A stretch of DNA of 64,000 nucleotides from Manis javanica (Eukaryota; Chordata; Mammalia; Pholidota; Manidae), in contig NC_133157.1 in NCBI RefSeq assembly GCF_040802235.1, positions 36,980,501 to 37,044,500 of the forward strand, read 5' to 3'. Both the position numbers and the translations under genes were made by a program. Below, one piece after another: positions 38,201 to 47,404 of this stretch (position 1 is the first letter of the stretch; every line of letters starts with the position of its first letter). The notes under the pieces are model-generated. The model had not been told where the DNA came from. It made no database searches and was given only the letters and a program-made list of their open reading frames with translations.

Positions 38201-39151
38201 TGTACCTAAAACACTCCAGGTATGCTTCTATCCCAGGGCTTTTGCATCTGGTCCCTTTTCTCCTAGTTAGCCACATGGCTTACTCTCTCACCTGCTTCAA
38301 GCTTTGCTCAACATTAGCTCTCAGAAAGAACTCTCCTGATTTAACATTGCAACCCCCTCCCAATCTCTATCACCCAGCCCAATATTTTTCCTTAGCCTTT
38401 ATCACCTTCTAACATACTGTTTAACATACATTGCACCTATCTTGTTCATTATCTGTTCCCCTCCCTCTTAACCCATTGGATTTAAGCCCCATCAGAGCAG
38501 TTCTTTTTCTCTTTTGCTCACTGATAATGTCTTAAGGGCCTAGAACAATGCCTGTCAGCAGGTAGGAGACTGCAGAGGTACCCTAGGCCCTTAGCATGCG
38601 TCCAGATCAAGGGCTCCCAGTAGAGGGCTCTCATGTGCTCACACAGCTGCCTTCAGTCCCACAACCACAGCCTGACAGAGCGGATGTTGTTCAGAGGACC
38701 CAGGCCGTGCTCCCTGAGTGCCCCCCACTCTGCAGCCAGCAGACTTGCCCATCCTCCCTGATATAGGCCTGCTCCTTTCTGCCTCCCAGGTTTCTAGACC
38801 AGTAGTGCTCAGTGCAACAGTGAACTAACACAATCTCCTAACTTTACAGCTGGAGAAACGGAGGCCTCAAGAGGGGAAGGGAATTACACAATTCTGGGCG
38901 AAAGTCAAGACTTGAACCTAGTTTTCTTTCCTCCTACTCAGGCCTTTCCCCACCACAGTGGAGGGGTGCAGAAAGAAGGTATATGCAGAAAACCGAGGTG
39001 TCACAATGTGTTCCAGGACTTGCCTCTGCCCCCACCCCGAGATCACCTACCAACACCAAGCCATAGAGAATGTAGGCTCTGCCTACTCACCCCTGTCCAC
39101 AATGAGGAGGGCTGCCAAGGCCAGAGTGACCACCCACAGGCGGATGGCCAT
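32243..39151 (-). CDS. SPINK4: SPINK4, secreted Kazal-type protein (4 exons)
   Basis: SPINK4 is a small secreted protein of gut goblet cells with one Kazal serine-protease-inhibitor domain. Minus-strand coding exons are 39091-39151, 34786-34826, 33549-33661 and 32243-32288. They join to 86 codons plus stop, the human length. Exon 1 encodes a signal peptide ([16 protein letters not shown]; cleavage probably near residue 26). Exons 3-4 encode the Kazal fold with all six cysteines (37, 46, 54, 65, 68, 86) and the CGTDGVTY core. By Kazal spacing the P1-P1' pair is Gln48-Ser49, so a trypsin-like target is unlikely; human SPINK4, recalled from memory, also has Gln at P1. Donors are GT and acceptors AG. 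The gene lies tail to tail with BAG1, as in human. It looks intact. Confidence 0.95.
32860..33260 (+). repeat. L2 LINE fragment
   Basis: L2 3' segment (GGAGTGTCACCTCCTCTGGG, then CCCAGTGCCTAGCATATAGT). SPINK4 intron 3. Confidence 0.8.
33925..34125 (+). repeat. MIR SINE
   Basis: Forward MIR (GCAGTGGTCAAGAGCCCAGG, then CAGTTTCTTCATCTGCAAAA). SPINK4 intron 2. Confidence 0.8.
36120..36620 (+). repeat. old L1 (L1M-like) 3' fragment
   Basis: ATTGCCCAAATTGGAAATCA, then GAAAATGGATAAACTATGAT is a diverged ORF2 3' end. SPINK4 intron 1. Confidence 0.6.
36700..36930 (+). repeat. L2 LINE fragment
   Basis: L2 segment (GCTGTTCCCTCTGCCTAAAA, then GCTCAGATGCCACCTTCTTG). SPINK4 intron 1. Confidence 0.75.
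36962..37325 (-). repeat. MaLR (MLT1/MST-type) LTR fossil
   Basis: Minus-strand match to the familiar MaLR LTR blocks (GGGAAGTCCAAGATCATGGC, CTCACATGGTGGAAGGG, CCCTTTTATAAGGGTACTAA as read on plus). A solo ancient ERVL-MaLR LTR in SPINK4 intron 1. Confidence 0.8.
37689..37864 (+). repeat. 176-bp direct repeat, distal copy (SPINK4 intron 1)
   Basis: This stretch and 38865-39040 align over 176 bases without gaps and with about 5 differences (about 97% identity). The flanks do not match. Both copies begin CCTCAAGAGGGG and end CCACCCCGA. The unit is not a recognised transposon. Confidence 0.95.
37990..38570 (+). repeat. L2 LINE fragment
   Basis: A nearly full L2 3' segment (CCTTTTAACACCCGACTCTG, then CATTGGATTTAAGCCCCATC, then AGAACAATGCCTG). 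It lies between the two 176-bp repeats. Confidence 0.8.
38865..39040 (+). repeat. 176-bp direct repeat, promoter-proximal copy (SPINK4 intron 1)
   Basis: Partner of 37689-37864, 1,176 bases away. It ends 50 bases from the donor of SPINK4 exon 1, so a recent local copy event has touched the 5' end of this gene. Confidence 0.95.
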
Positions 39152-39217
39152 GCTGATCCTGGGCTGATGTGGCCTGAGCTAGCTGAGGCCTGAGCTGGGG
39201 TAAAGGATGGGGACCTG

Positions 39218-39223
39218 TTTATA
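39218..39223 (-). promoter_or_regulatory. SPINK4: TATA box of SPINK4
   Basis: TATAAA on the minus strand, 67 bases upstream of the ATG, which puts transcription start near 39190. About 20 bases further upstream (39240-39250) the minus strand reads GAGATAAGATAAGG, two overlapping GATA sites. Intestinal GATA factors would fit goblet-cell expression, which is inference. Confidence 0.7.
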
Positions 39224-39589
39224 GTGCTGCTCCCCACCCTTATCTTATCTCAGGCCAGATGGAGAGGCTGAGAATGTCACCCAGAGGTAACCTCTGCACC
39301 CTGGCATCTGGGAAGGGCTCTTGGTAGAGATACTGAACTCCTGGTGGCCTGGGGCTGTAGCTGTGGGGCTGGAGTGAGGAAAAATTTGAACAACTTGCAA
39401 AGCTGCCCCCAGTCTGAGGGCTGGAGCAAGAGGGAAAGGGAAATTGAAGTAGAAAGAGAAAAACAGAAACCGAGTTGGGGTGCGGAGCTGGGAGAGATGG
39501 GGGCAGATCAGAAAAAAGAACAAAAAAGACAACTAGAAGGTGGCAGGAGGCAGAGAAAAGGGGCTGCAGTCATGGATTCCTTTGCCAGT

Positions 39590-39740
39590 GCCTCCATCCA
39601 CCAACCCTCTGACCTTAGAAAAGCCACGCTCCTTAACTGGGCCTCAGTTTACCCATGTGCAAAATGGGGATGATAATTCTGACTCTGTCTTCCTCTTAGG
39701 ACTGCTGTGAAGAGGAGAGTAGTGAGAGCAGAGGAGACCA
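39590..39740 (+). repeat. MIR SINE
   Basis: Forward MIR (GGGCCTCAGTTTACCCATGT). Upstream of SPINK4. Confidence 0.65.
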
Positions 39741-40064
39741 TTTTGCAAGGAATGAAATGAAGTGTAAATGTAAATAGAAGTGATTCTTTTTATTTTTATT
39801 TTTGCACCATGAAGAGGGAACAACTGAGAGGGGAAAAAAAGCAGAACAAAACAAGGAAGATGCCTTCGTGCTTTGCATGTATTATATGCCTATTCAGATT
39901 TTAATGGGTTAAATACAAACAAGATTCTTTTCAAGAAAAATCAGTATCTAAAACTCCCCCCCACTTCAACAATATAGATGAATGAGATACTTGGTTATTT
40001 GCTTTCAAAAAATTTCTAATTTATAAAAAGAATAACAAAATTGTATTTCCATATGCATGTCTCC

Positions 40065-40187
40065 AGTTCATTTAGGTCAGTGATTATCAGCTCCATCTGC
40101 AGGTTAGATTTCCCTGGGGAGAATTTAAAACTGCAGATGCTGGGCCTCACTCCAAAACATCTGAATCCAAGTTTCAATGATTTTTTT
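40065..40187 (+). repeat. MER5-like hAT fragment, host of an ERV-derived insertion
   Basis: TCAGTGATTATCAGCTCCAT, then CCCTGGGGAGAATTTAAAAC: MER5A-like. The A-tailed ERV-derived copy is inserted at its end. Confidence 0.55.
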
Positions 40188-40584
40188 TTTTTTTTTTGAG
40201 AGGGCATCTCTCATATTTATTGATCAAATGGTTGTTAACAACAATAAAATTCAGTCCATAGGGGGTCAATGCTCAATGTACAATCATTAATCCATCTCAA
40301 GCCTAATTCTCGTCAGTCTCCAATCTTCTGAAGCATAACGAACAAGTTCTTACATGGTGAACGAATTCTTACAGAGTGAATAAATTCTTACATGGTGAAC
40401 AGTACAAGGGCATTCATCACAGAAACTTTCGGTTTTGATCATGCAATATGACCTATAAACCATCAGGTCAAATATGAATATTCATTTGATTTTTGTACTT
40501 GATTTATATGTTGATCCCACATTTCTCCTATTATTATTATTATTATTTTTATTTTTAATAAAATGCTGAAGTGGTAGGTAGATG
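40188..40584 (-). mobile_element. A-tailed, L1-mobilised ERV 3'-end copy (5'-truncated)
   Basis: Same family as 10405-11210, minus strand, and shorter at its 5' end. It ends at the same poly(A) site (GAGAGATGCCCTCTC, then A-run, seen as T-run on plus). The flanking duplication is TCAATGATTTTTTT (40174-40187 and 40585-40598). It sits in an older MER5-like fragment. It shares the triplicated 19-base unit of the other copy. Confidence 0.85.
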
Positions 40585-41639
40585 TCAATGATTTTTTTAA
40601 AAACCTTTTTTTTTTAAAGATTTCGAGCCTACAGGTAAATTGTAAAAATAGTTAAATAAGTCAATGGGAAGGATTCTTGTTCAAGAATAGCCCCTTTGGG
40701 GTCCCTAAGAAACCAGTCACCCTACAGATGGATAGAAGCCCCATATCTACAGGCAAGCCCAGCCTGAGGTCCACGACTCACCTTCTGCCCCTCCTCAGGA
40801 ATCTCAGGCCCACTGGTGCCTTTGAAGCAGGTGACAGCTATCCTTCCATAGTTTAACAGGCAGAGCAAATATTTACCAATGATATCCTGTCCTGAACACG
40901 AACATCATCTCATACAGAGAGAGGAACTTTAAGGTCATCTAGGTCCTGTCTCCCACCTTTCACTGAGGCCTTCCTGCAGCAGCCCCACCATGAAGTCATT
41001 CAGCCTCCATTAATGGGGTGCTTACTACCTACCAGTTTCATTGTTGGGTGCTTTGAACAGAGTTACACAAAAGTTCTGCTTCCCCGAGACTACTTGTGGT
41101 GGGGGTCCCATCTCTGTCACTAGTCTACTGCACTTTCAAGAACCCCAGGCGAGTATCTCCAGGTTGAGCAGGTCCAGCTCCGTGCCTGCCCCCACCCTTG
41201 CATATGATGGTGCTCCTGGCTCTATCACACCATGTCTGAGAATCTGGTTCCCAGATCTGTCTGCTAATGTCCCAGGTTAGAGTGAGAAGGGGACCGAAGA
41301 GAACAAAGGATTTTGTCACCTCCTTTGTTTGGACCTTAGATTTTTATCAATGTGGCAGGAATGGCTGCTGATGGTTCTAGCTGCTCCAAAGGACCAGAAA
41401 GCTTGCATCCTTCAAAGTCCAGAGTAAAATCAAGGCAGTCCATAGAGTGCTGAGCCCACCTACTATCCCACCATCTCCTCCTGTCTAACGTCTATTTCCT
41501 CAAACACCTCCTAGATTCACTCATAGTAATAAACTTCCTAATCTGTCCTCCCACCAAAGTATTAGCCTGACTTGTATATCCAACTGCTCTTGGACAGCAC
41601 CCTTATGGATGTAAGTGTATCCAAATAAACCTCATTCAT

Positions 41640-41900
41640 TCATTCAGAATTCATCCATCCATTCAGCAAGGCTTTATTTAATGAGCAGCTAGGTGCCAAG
41701 CTCATCTGAGTGTTTGGATATAGCAGGGAATAAGTTGGACACAATTTCTGCCCAAGGAGCTTGTGGTTAAGTGGGTCACTGATACCAAATGAGCAGCAGG
41801 GTGTATTTTCAGGCTGGAATAAGTCCCATGAATGAAACATGCTAGGTACCACCTCCAGCCTGACACTCAGGGCAGCTGTGAGCCCTGAGGAGAGGATGAG
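41640..41900 (+). repeat. L2/MIR3-type fragment
   Basis: Segment of the 'ttatttaatgagcagctaggtgcc' type, with 'cccaaggagcttgtgg'. Intergenic. Confidence 0.5.
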
Positions 41901-42629
41901 GTGACATGTATGCAGCACTGTGATGCCAAGTGCCTTGAGTAGGGACTCCTGGAAGCAGAGCAGAGGGCAAGCCCTAAAAGCCCTGGGCACCTACACAAGG
42001 GCTGGGATCAATATGCTAAGGACAGAGATGCCCTAAATTTGAGCTTGGGCAGGGGCACTGGTGATCCCCCTCTCCTTCTTCAGGTCCATGTGAAGACCAA
42101 GACATGGGGACTGGCTGGGCCGACACTCCCAGCCTCACCCAGCAGCCTTCCTGCCAACTGACAAGACTTGGACTGGTGCCCTGCCCCTCCAGGAATACAT
42201 CCTCTCCTTGATGACGGCAACACAGGATCCAGTAGGTGAGTCACAAGGCCTGCTGATGGGTGGAGTGGCCTTGTTTGCTTTATGGTGGATGGGCTGAGCA
42301 GTCACTCTTGGGCCTGCCAGATGGCATGGCCAGCTTGCCTCTGGACCATTCTCCCAGACCCTCAGCCCACATCCTGCTCCACCCTTCCTCCAACCTCAAG
42401 TGCCCCCACCTGCCCATCTACCTATTATGAGCAGCCCAGGTGTGGGCACCCACTCCAGGGAGACCTGATATGGACACAGTTCCCCATCCTGTCTTGTCCT
42501 GGGCTTCTCAGCCATCCAACTCCCAGGTCTGGCTGCTTCCCATTCTGCCTGGTGCAAAGCTGCAAAGCCCCACACAATGGTAGCGAGAGGAAAGGGCATG
42601 CCTCTACTTCAAGGGGAGATTATACCCAC

Positions 42630-42830
42630 TCTGTCACTCAACAGACACTTACTGAGCACTATTGATGGGCATCACTTACTGTGCCAGGACCTGAGACCAT
42701 AGAGATGAGTGGAAAATGGAGCCTATGCTCAGGGAGCTCACAGCTCATGAGTGGTGGGGAGGTGAAATAACACATGGCCATTTGAGCAGGTATTTATAAA
42801 ATGCTATGGTCAGGGCAGTTGAAAAAATTG
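42630..42830 (+). repeat. L2/MIR3-type fragment
   Basis: ACACTTACTGAGCACTATTG, then GCTCAGGGAGCTCACAGC, as in old L2/MIR3 tails. Intergenic. Confidence 0.5.
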
Positions 42831-43239
42831 TGACAGAGATATCCATGGACCCCTCACTCATATGTCCAAAAGTCAACTAACCATCTCCTCCCCACCCAGA
42901 GATGTCCTACGTCCCCATTCCCCCATCAGATGATGGCACCACTGTCGTCCAGATGCCTCCGGGCAGGCCTGGTCCCTGGGTTCCCTGCCCTTCCTTCCTT
43001 GATGCCTTGCTGAGTCTCCCAGATCTAGGAACTTCAATAGCTGTTCAATCCTGTCCTACTCAGACAAGGCCAGACATCGTGGAGTAGACACTGCCAACCT
43101 CCCCAGAGGCCTCCCTGGCCCCAGAAGAAGTGGCCATCATATGTCTGAAGGCTTGTTATTCCATGTCACTGGGTGCTGATGTGTGAAAATCATGCAGTTT
43201 GACCACTTAGGCCAGAGGAATGGCCACCATATGTTGGGA

Positions 43240-43740
43240 ATTTCTTATCATATGCCCAAACACTGTGCCAAAAACTTTATGTGTTATATAATCTCATAAA
43301 AACCTGTGAGGCCGAATGGACTAACAGTTACCAAAGGGAAAGGGACTGGGGAGGATGGGTGGGAAGGGAGGGATAAGGGCAGGAGAAAGAAAGGGGGCAT
43401 TACAATTAGCATGTATAACGTGGGGGGTGTACGGGGCGGGCTGTACAACACAGAGAAGACAAGTAGTGATTTTACAGCATCTTACTACGCTGATGGACAG
43501 TGACTGTGAAGGGGTATGTCGGGGGGACTTGGTGAAGGGGGGAGCCTAGTAAACAGATTAATTGTAGATTAATGATACCAAAAAAAACCCACCTGTGAGG
43601 CACTTGCTATAATCCATTTTGCAGGTGAGAAACAAAGGCTCAGAAAGATTAAATGGCATGTCCAAAGCCTTAGGGCTTATAAGTGGTAGAGTTGCATTCA
43701 ATCTATCTGACCTTAAATCTCAAAATTTTACCAGATTTCT
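43240..43740 (-). repeat. MIR SINE split by an L1 insertion
   Basis: Reverse MIR: one half at 43240-43312, the other from 43591 (CATTTTGCAGGTGAGAAACA). The L1 at 43313-43590 sits between. A clean nested pair. Confidence 0.7.
43313..43590 (+). mobile_element. L1 3' fragment, 278 bp, inside a MIR
   Basis: 3'UTR from CGAATGGACTAACAGTTACC to the A-run. Duplication ACCTGTGAGGC at 43302-43312 and 43591-43601. It splits an older MIR whose halves lie on both sides. Confidence 0.92.
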
Positions 43741-44164
43741 CTACCCACCTGAGATTCTGGTTTCAAATGCATGCATTCAGCAGTGTAGCCTTGACCCAGT
43801 AACTGAAATGGCAGGGAAAGAAGGAAACACGCCATTTGAAGTGCGTCTTCTGAAAAATTTTCTGTAGTCTAGCCTTGGCAGAAAGTCTCCAAAATAGCCA
43901 GATGTGGATCATAGGTGGAGGGAACCTAGCAATTGGGCCTGGCTAAGGTCACTGCACGTGGGCCCTCCAGAAGGCCATCAATCAGGAGGACCAGGCAGAA
44001 GGTGGGAGGCACTGACACACATGCTGTGCAGCATGGATAGGTTAGCACATGTGGTCTGTGTGTCCCATTTCCCAGACACGACCACTAGCCAGGCTAAATT
44101 TAGACCCTGAGGGCCCAAAAGACTGTCCTCTCTACCACTCCAACCTGTAATCTTCCCTCAAGAT

Positions 44165-44350
44165 TTATAACCTCTGCTGTGCCAGGCACTGCTCTAAGTC
44201 CGTTCCATGTATTAACTCATTTAATTTTTATGAAACCCCTATGAAATTAAGTATAAGTAACTCCATTTTACAGATCAGGCAACTGAGGTGCTGAGTGATG
44301 AGTATCTTGATCATGGTCATACAGCTGGGACTGGAAGCAGGTAGCCTGTT
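44165..44350 (-). repeat. MIR SINE
   Basis: Reverse MIR (TGCCAGGCACTGCTCTAAGT, then CTCCATTTTACAGATCAGGC). Intergenic. Confidence 0.8.
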
Positions 44351-44799
44351 TCTAGGGGGCAGGACTTTTAGTGGCCTTTGGCTGTTTACCCGATCAGAGG
44401 TAGAGAGAGAAAGATGAGTTGCTGCTAGTGCTCTGTGCCATGGTGTGCTGACAGCAGAGGCCTCAGGGATTGTACTGCCCCCTCCCCAGTGAATTTCTCC
44501 TGCCTGGACCTGAAGGCTGCTGTGTTCACTCTGTGTGAGTGTGGTCTGGCCACCATGGAGTCTTCTGCTCCCTCTTTCTTCCCAGCTCCGTGAGGAGTCT
44601 TTGGAGGAGTTCTTCCTTCTCAGGTGTCCAGCTGTAGGGTCTTCTGTTATCTCTTTCTCTCTGGAATGCTGTTTCTGTTGAGGATCCAGGGCTGCTCCAG
44701 GGAGAGGAGGAGATGAAGGAAGGTTCAGTGTAGCTTAAGAAAGATCACAGATTTAGGGAAAAGACAAAACTGGAATTGAACCCTGGCTTGACTACTCAC

Positions 44800-45255
44800 A
44801 GCTGTAGTAAGCAGAATAATGCCCTCTACCCACCAAGGGATATTCACCTGCTAATACCCAGAACCTGTGACTATGTTGTCTTGCATAGTACAAGGGACTT
44901 TGCAGATGTGATTAAGTTAGGGTCTTAAGATGGGATATTATCCAAGGTCTTGGATTATCAGGGTGGGACTAATGTAATCAGAAGTGTCCTTGTAAAAGGG
45001 AGGCAGGAGAGTGGGAATCAGAGAAGAGGGGTGACAATGGAGTGATGCAGGGTCATAAGCCAGGGAATGCAGGCAGTCTCAGCAGCTGAAAAAGGCAAGA
45101 AACAGATTCTCCTCTAGAGCCTCCAGAAGGAACACAGCCCTGCTGGCCCATTTTAGACTCTGACCTCCAGAACTCTAAGATAAATCTATGTTGTTTTAAG
45201 CCTCTAAGGTTGTGGTCATTTGTTACAGCAGCCATGGAAATGGATCCACTACCTC
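44800..45255 (+). repeat. MLT1-type MaLR LTR fossil
   Basis: Plus-strand MLT1-like order: GTAAGCAGAATAATG, then GGGACTTTGCAGATGTGATT, then CCTCCAGAACTCTAAGATAA and a GTTGTTTTAAGCC end. Ancient solo LTR, intergenic. Confidence 0.8.
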
Positions 45256-45666
45256 TAAGACCTTGAGCAAGTTCCTCAGTCTGAGGAGCCCAAATTCCAC
45301 CATCTGTGAACTGGGAATAATATAGCCTACCTTGCAGGGTTGTTGTACTCATAAAAATATGTGTTAAAAGCCTGATTCATGATAAAACTTAATAAATGGT
45401 TCTGCTATGAAAAGGAGGAAGAGAGAGGAGAGTAGAGGCAGAAACAGGAAAGGAGAGGAGAGAGAAGTGCGGCAGCAAAGCTACAGTGACCCGCATTCTG
45501 GGTAGTCCCAGGGGTTCCATGAAAACCTGCACAACTCTACCCTGGACCCATGATCCAGCTTTAATTTGCTTTGACTTCAGGGTGCTCTTATACCCCTTAG
45601 AAGGGTCAGGGGGCAACTTCTGCTAATACACCCTCCAGAAAACTTTGCCTTCTGAGTGAGAAACTG

Positions 45667-45960
45667 AAGTGTATTAGTCTGCTTAGCCTGCTATACCCAA
45701 AATACCTTAGATTGGGTAGCTTATAAACAATAGAAATTGATTTCCTACAGTTCTGTAGGCTGGAAAGTCCAAGATCAAGGCACCAATAGATTCAGTGTCT
45801 GAATCTATTTTATAAGGGCACTAATCCCATTTATGAGGGCTCAGCTCTTATGACCTAATTGCCTCCCAAAGGCTCCACCTCCAGTACTATCATATTGGGA
45901 AATAGGTTTCAACATATGAATTTAGTGGGGGCGCACAAACATTCAGTCTATATAGCATGA
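45667..45960 (-). repeat. MaLR LTR fossil, partial
   Basis: The same LTR type as 36962-37325, minus strand, starting TGTATTAGTCTGCTTAGCC on plus and ending near CAAACATTCAGTCTATATAG. It is shorter in the middle. Confidence 0.75.
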
Positions 45961-46239
45961 GATAAAGAACCATTACAAGGGCCTGCCCTTATTTATGTTC
46001 CTGGCACCCTCAGTGACCCCACCCACCTGATGGAAAACATCAGGTTTGTCTTCTGACCTCTCAGTTTTCTAGGTTTGACCAACACCAGTCTATATGGGAA
46101 TGTGAAAAATCCCACGTTGAATCCTTCTTTTGTAAAGGAATTCAGCTGGTGGCTCTGAGAGCTGTTGCCACTCATTGTTGTGCATGTGTCTGTGTGATAA
46201 CCAGTGGTGTCCAACTGCTCTACATCTTTGACATCTTGC

Positions 46240-46398
46240 TTTTGTATTCTAGTGAGCATAAAATGATATCTCATTGTGGTTTTAATATGCATTTCCCTAA
46301 TGACTAGTGATGTTGGACATTTTTCATGTGGTTTATGGCTATTTGCATATCATCAAGTGTCTGTTCAAGTCTTTTTGCCCACTTAAATAAACTGGGTT
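46240..46398 (-). repeat. old L1 fragment, minus
   Basis: GATATCTCATTGTGGTTTTA on plus is L1 ORF2 in reverse, more diverged than the young L1s. A young L1 fragment interrupts the next block. Confidence 0.55.
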
Positions 46399-46409
46399 AG
46401 CTCATCTTT

Positions 46410-46615
46410 ATTTTATTTTATTTTGGTATCATTAATATACAATTACATGAACAACATTATGGTTATTAGACTCCCCCCATTATCAAGTCCCCACCACATA
46501 TCCCATTACAGTCACTGTCCATCAGCGTAGTAAGATGCTGTAGAATCACTAGTCTTCTCTGTGCTATACTGCCTTCCCCATGGCCCGCCCCCAACATTAT
46601 GTGTGCTAATCGTAA
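46410..46615 (-). mobile_element. L1 3' fragment, 206 bp
   Basis: T-run (TTTTA units) then 3'UTR on the minus strand. Duplication AGCTCATCTTT at 46399-46409 and 46616-46626. It is inserted among older L1 pieces. Confidence 0.9.
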
Positions 46616-46626
46616 AGCTCATCTTT

Positions 46627-47260
46627 CTATTGTTGATATAAATAACTGCTGGTTGATGTGTAGAATGATACAACTGCTTTAGATAATTGTTTTGGCAGTT
46701 TCTCTGTATGTAGGTAAATGGTATGTACATATGCCTTAAGACCCAGCAATTCCACCCAAGATAAATAAAAACATGTCCATGTAAAGGCTTTTACATGAAT
46801 ATTCTAGCAGCTTTATTTGCCAAAAAGTCGAAACACCCCAAATGTCCATCACTTGGCCAGTAGATAAACTATGAAACATCCATACAATGGAATATTACTC
46901 AACAATAAAAATGAATTTAATTGATACATGCTACAACACGGATGATTCTCAAAGAATTATAATTCCCTAAAGAAGGCAAACACAAAAGAGTACACACTGT
47001 ATAATTCCATGCATATGAATTTCTACAAAAGGCAAAGCTTACTTATAGTACCAGAAACAGATCAGCGGTTGCTTTTAGGTAGGGTATGGGGAGGATTTCC
47101 TGGAAGGGGCTGGAAGGAAATTTCTGGGGTGATGGACATGTTCTATATATTGTCTACAGCGGTGATTACATTGATATATATATATAGTTGTCAAAATCAT
47201 TCAAATTAAACATTAAAGATCTTTTGCATTTCTTAGTATGTAAATTGCATCTAAAAAACA
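46627..47260 (+). repeat. old L1 (L1M-like) 3' fragment
   Basis: CCAAATGTCCATCACTTGGC, then ATACAATGGAATATTACTCA: diverged ORF2 end and 3'UTR, plus strand. Intergenic. Confidence 0.6.
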
Positions 47261-47404
47261 CCCAACCCTGAAGTATGCCTTAATTTTGAGTTAGGACCAC
47301 CAGGTGGCAGTGGTGCCTAATTCCTAAGAGTCCAAAGTTTGTGCACTAAGATCCCTGAAATCACTGAGTATTCTTGAAAGCAGAAGGTAGTTTTGTGGTC
47401 ATGT

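Noticed and set aside
38912-39237. Frames on both strands near SPINK4 exon 1
   Set aside because: They are shadows of the duplicated 176-bp unit and of SPINK4 exon 1. The spliced SPINK4 model explains the conserved part.
41041-43087. Run of open frames on plus, considered as exons of an unknown gene
   Set aside because: The frames are short and random in phase, without consistent donor/acceptor pairs or conserved motifs, and are interrupted by L2/MIR fragments.
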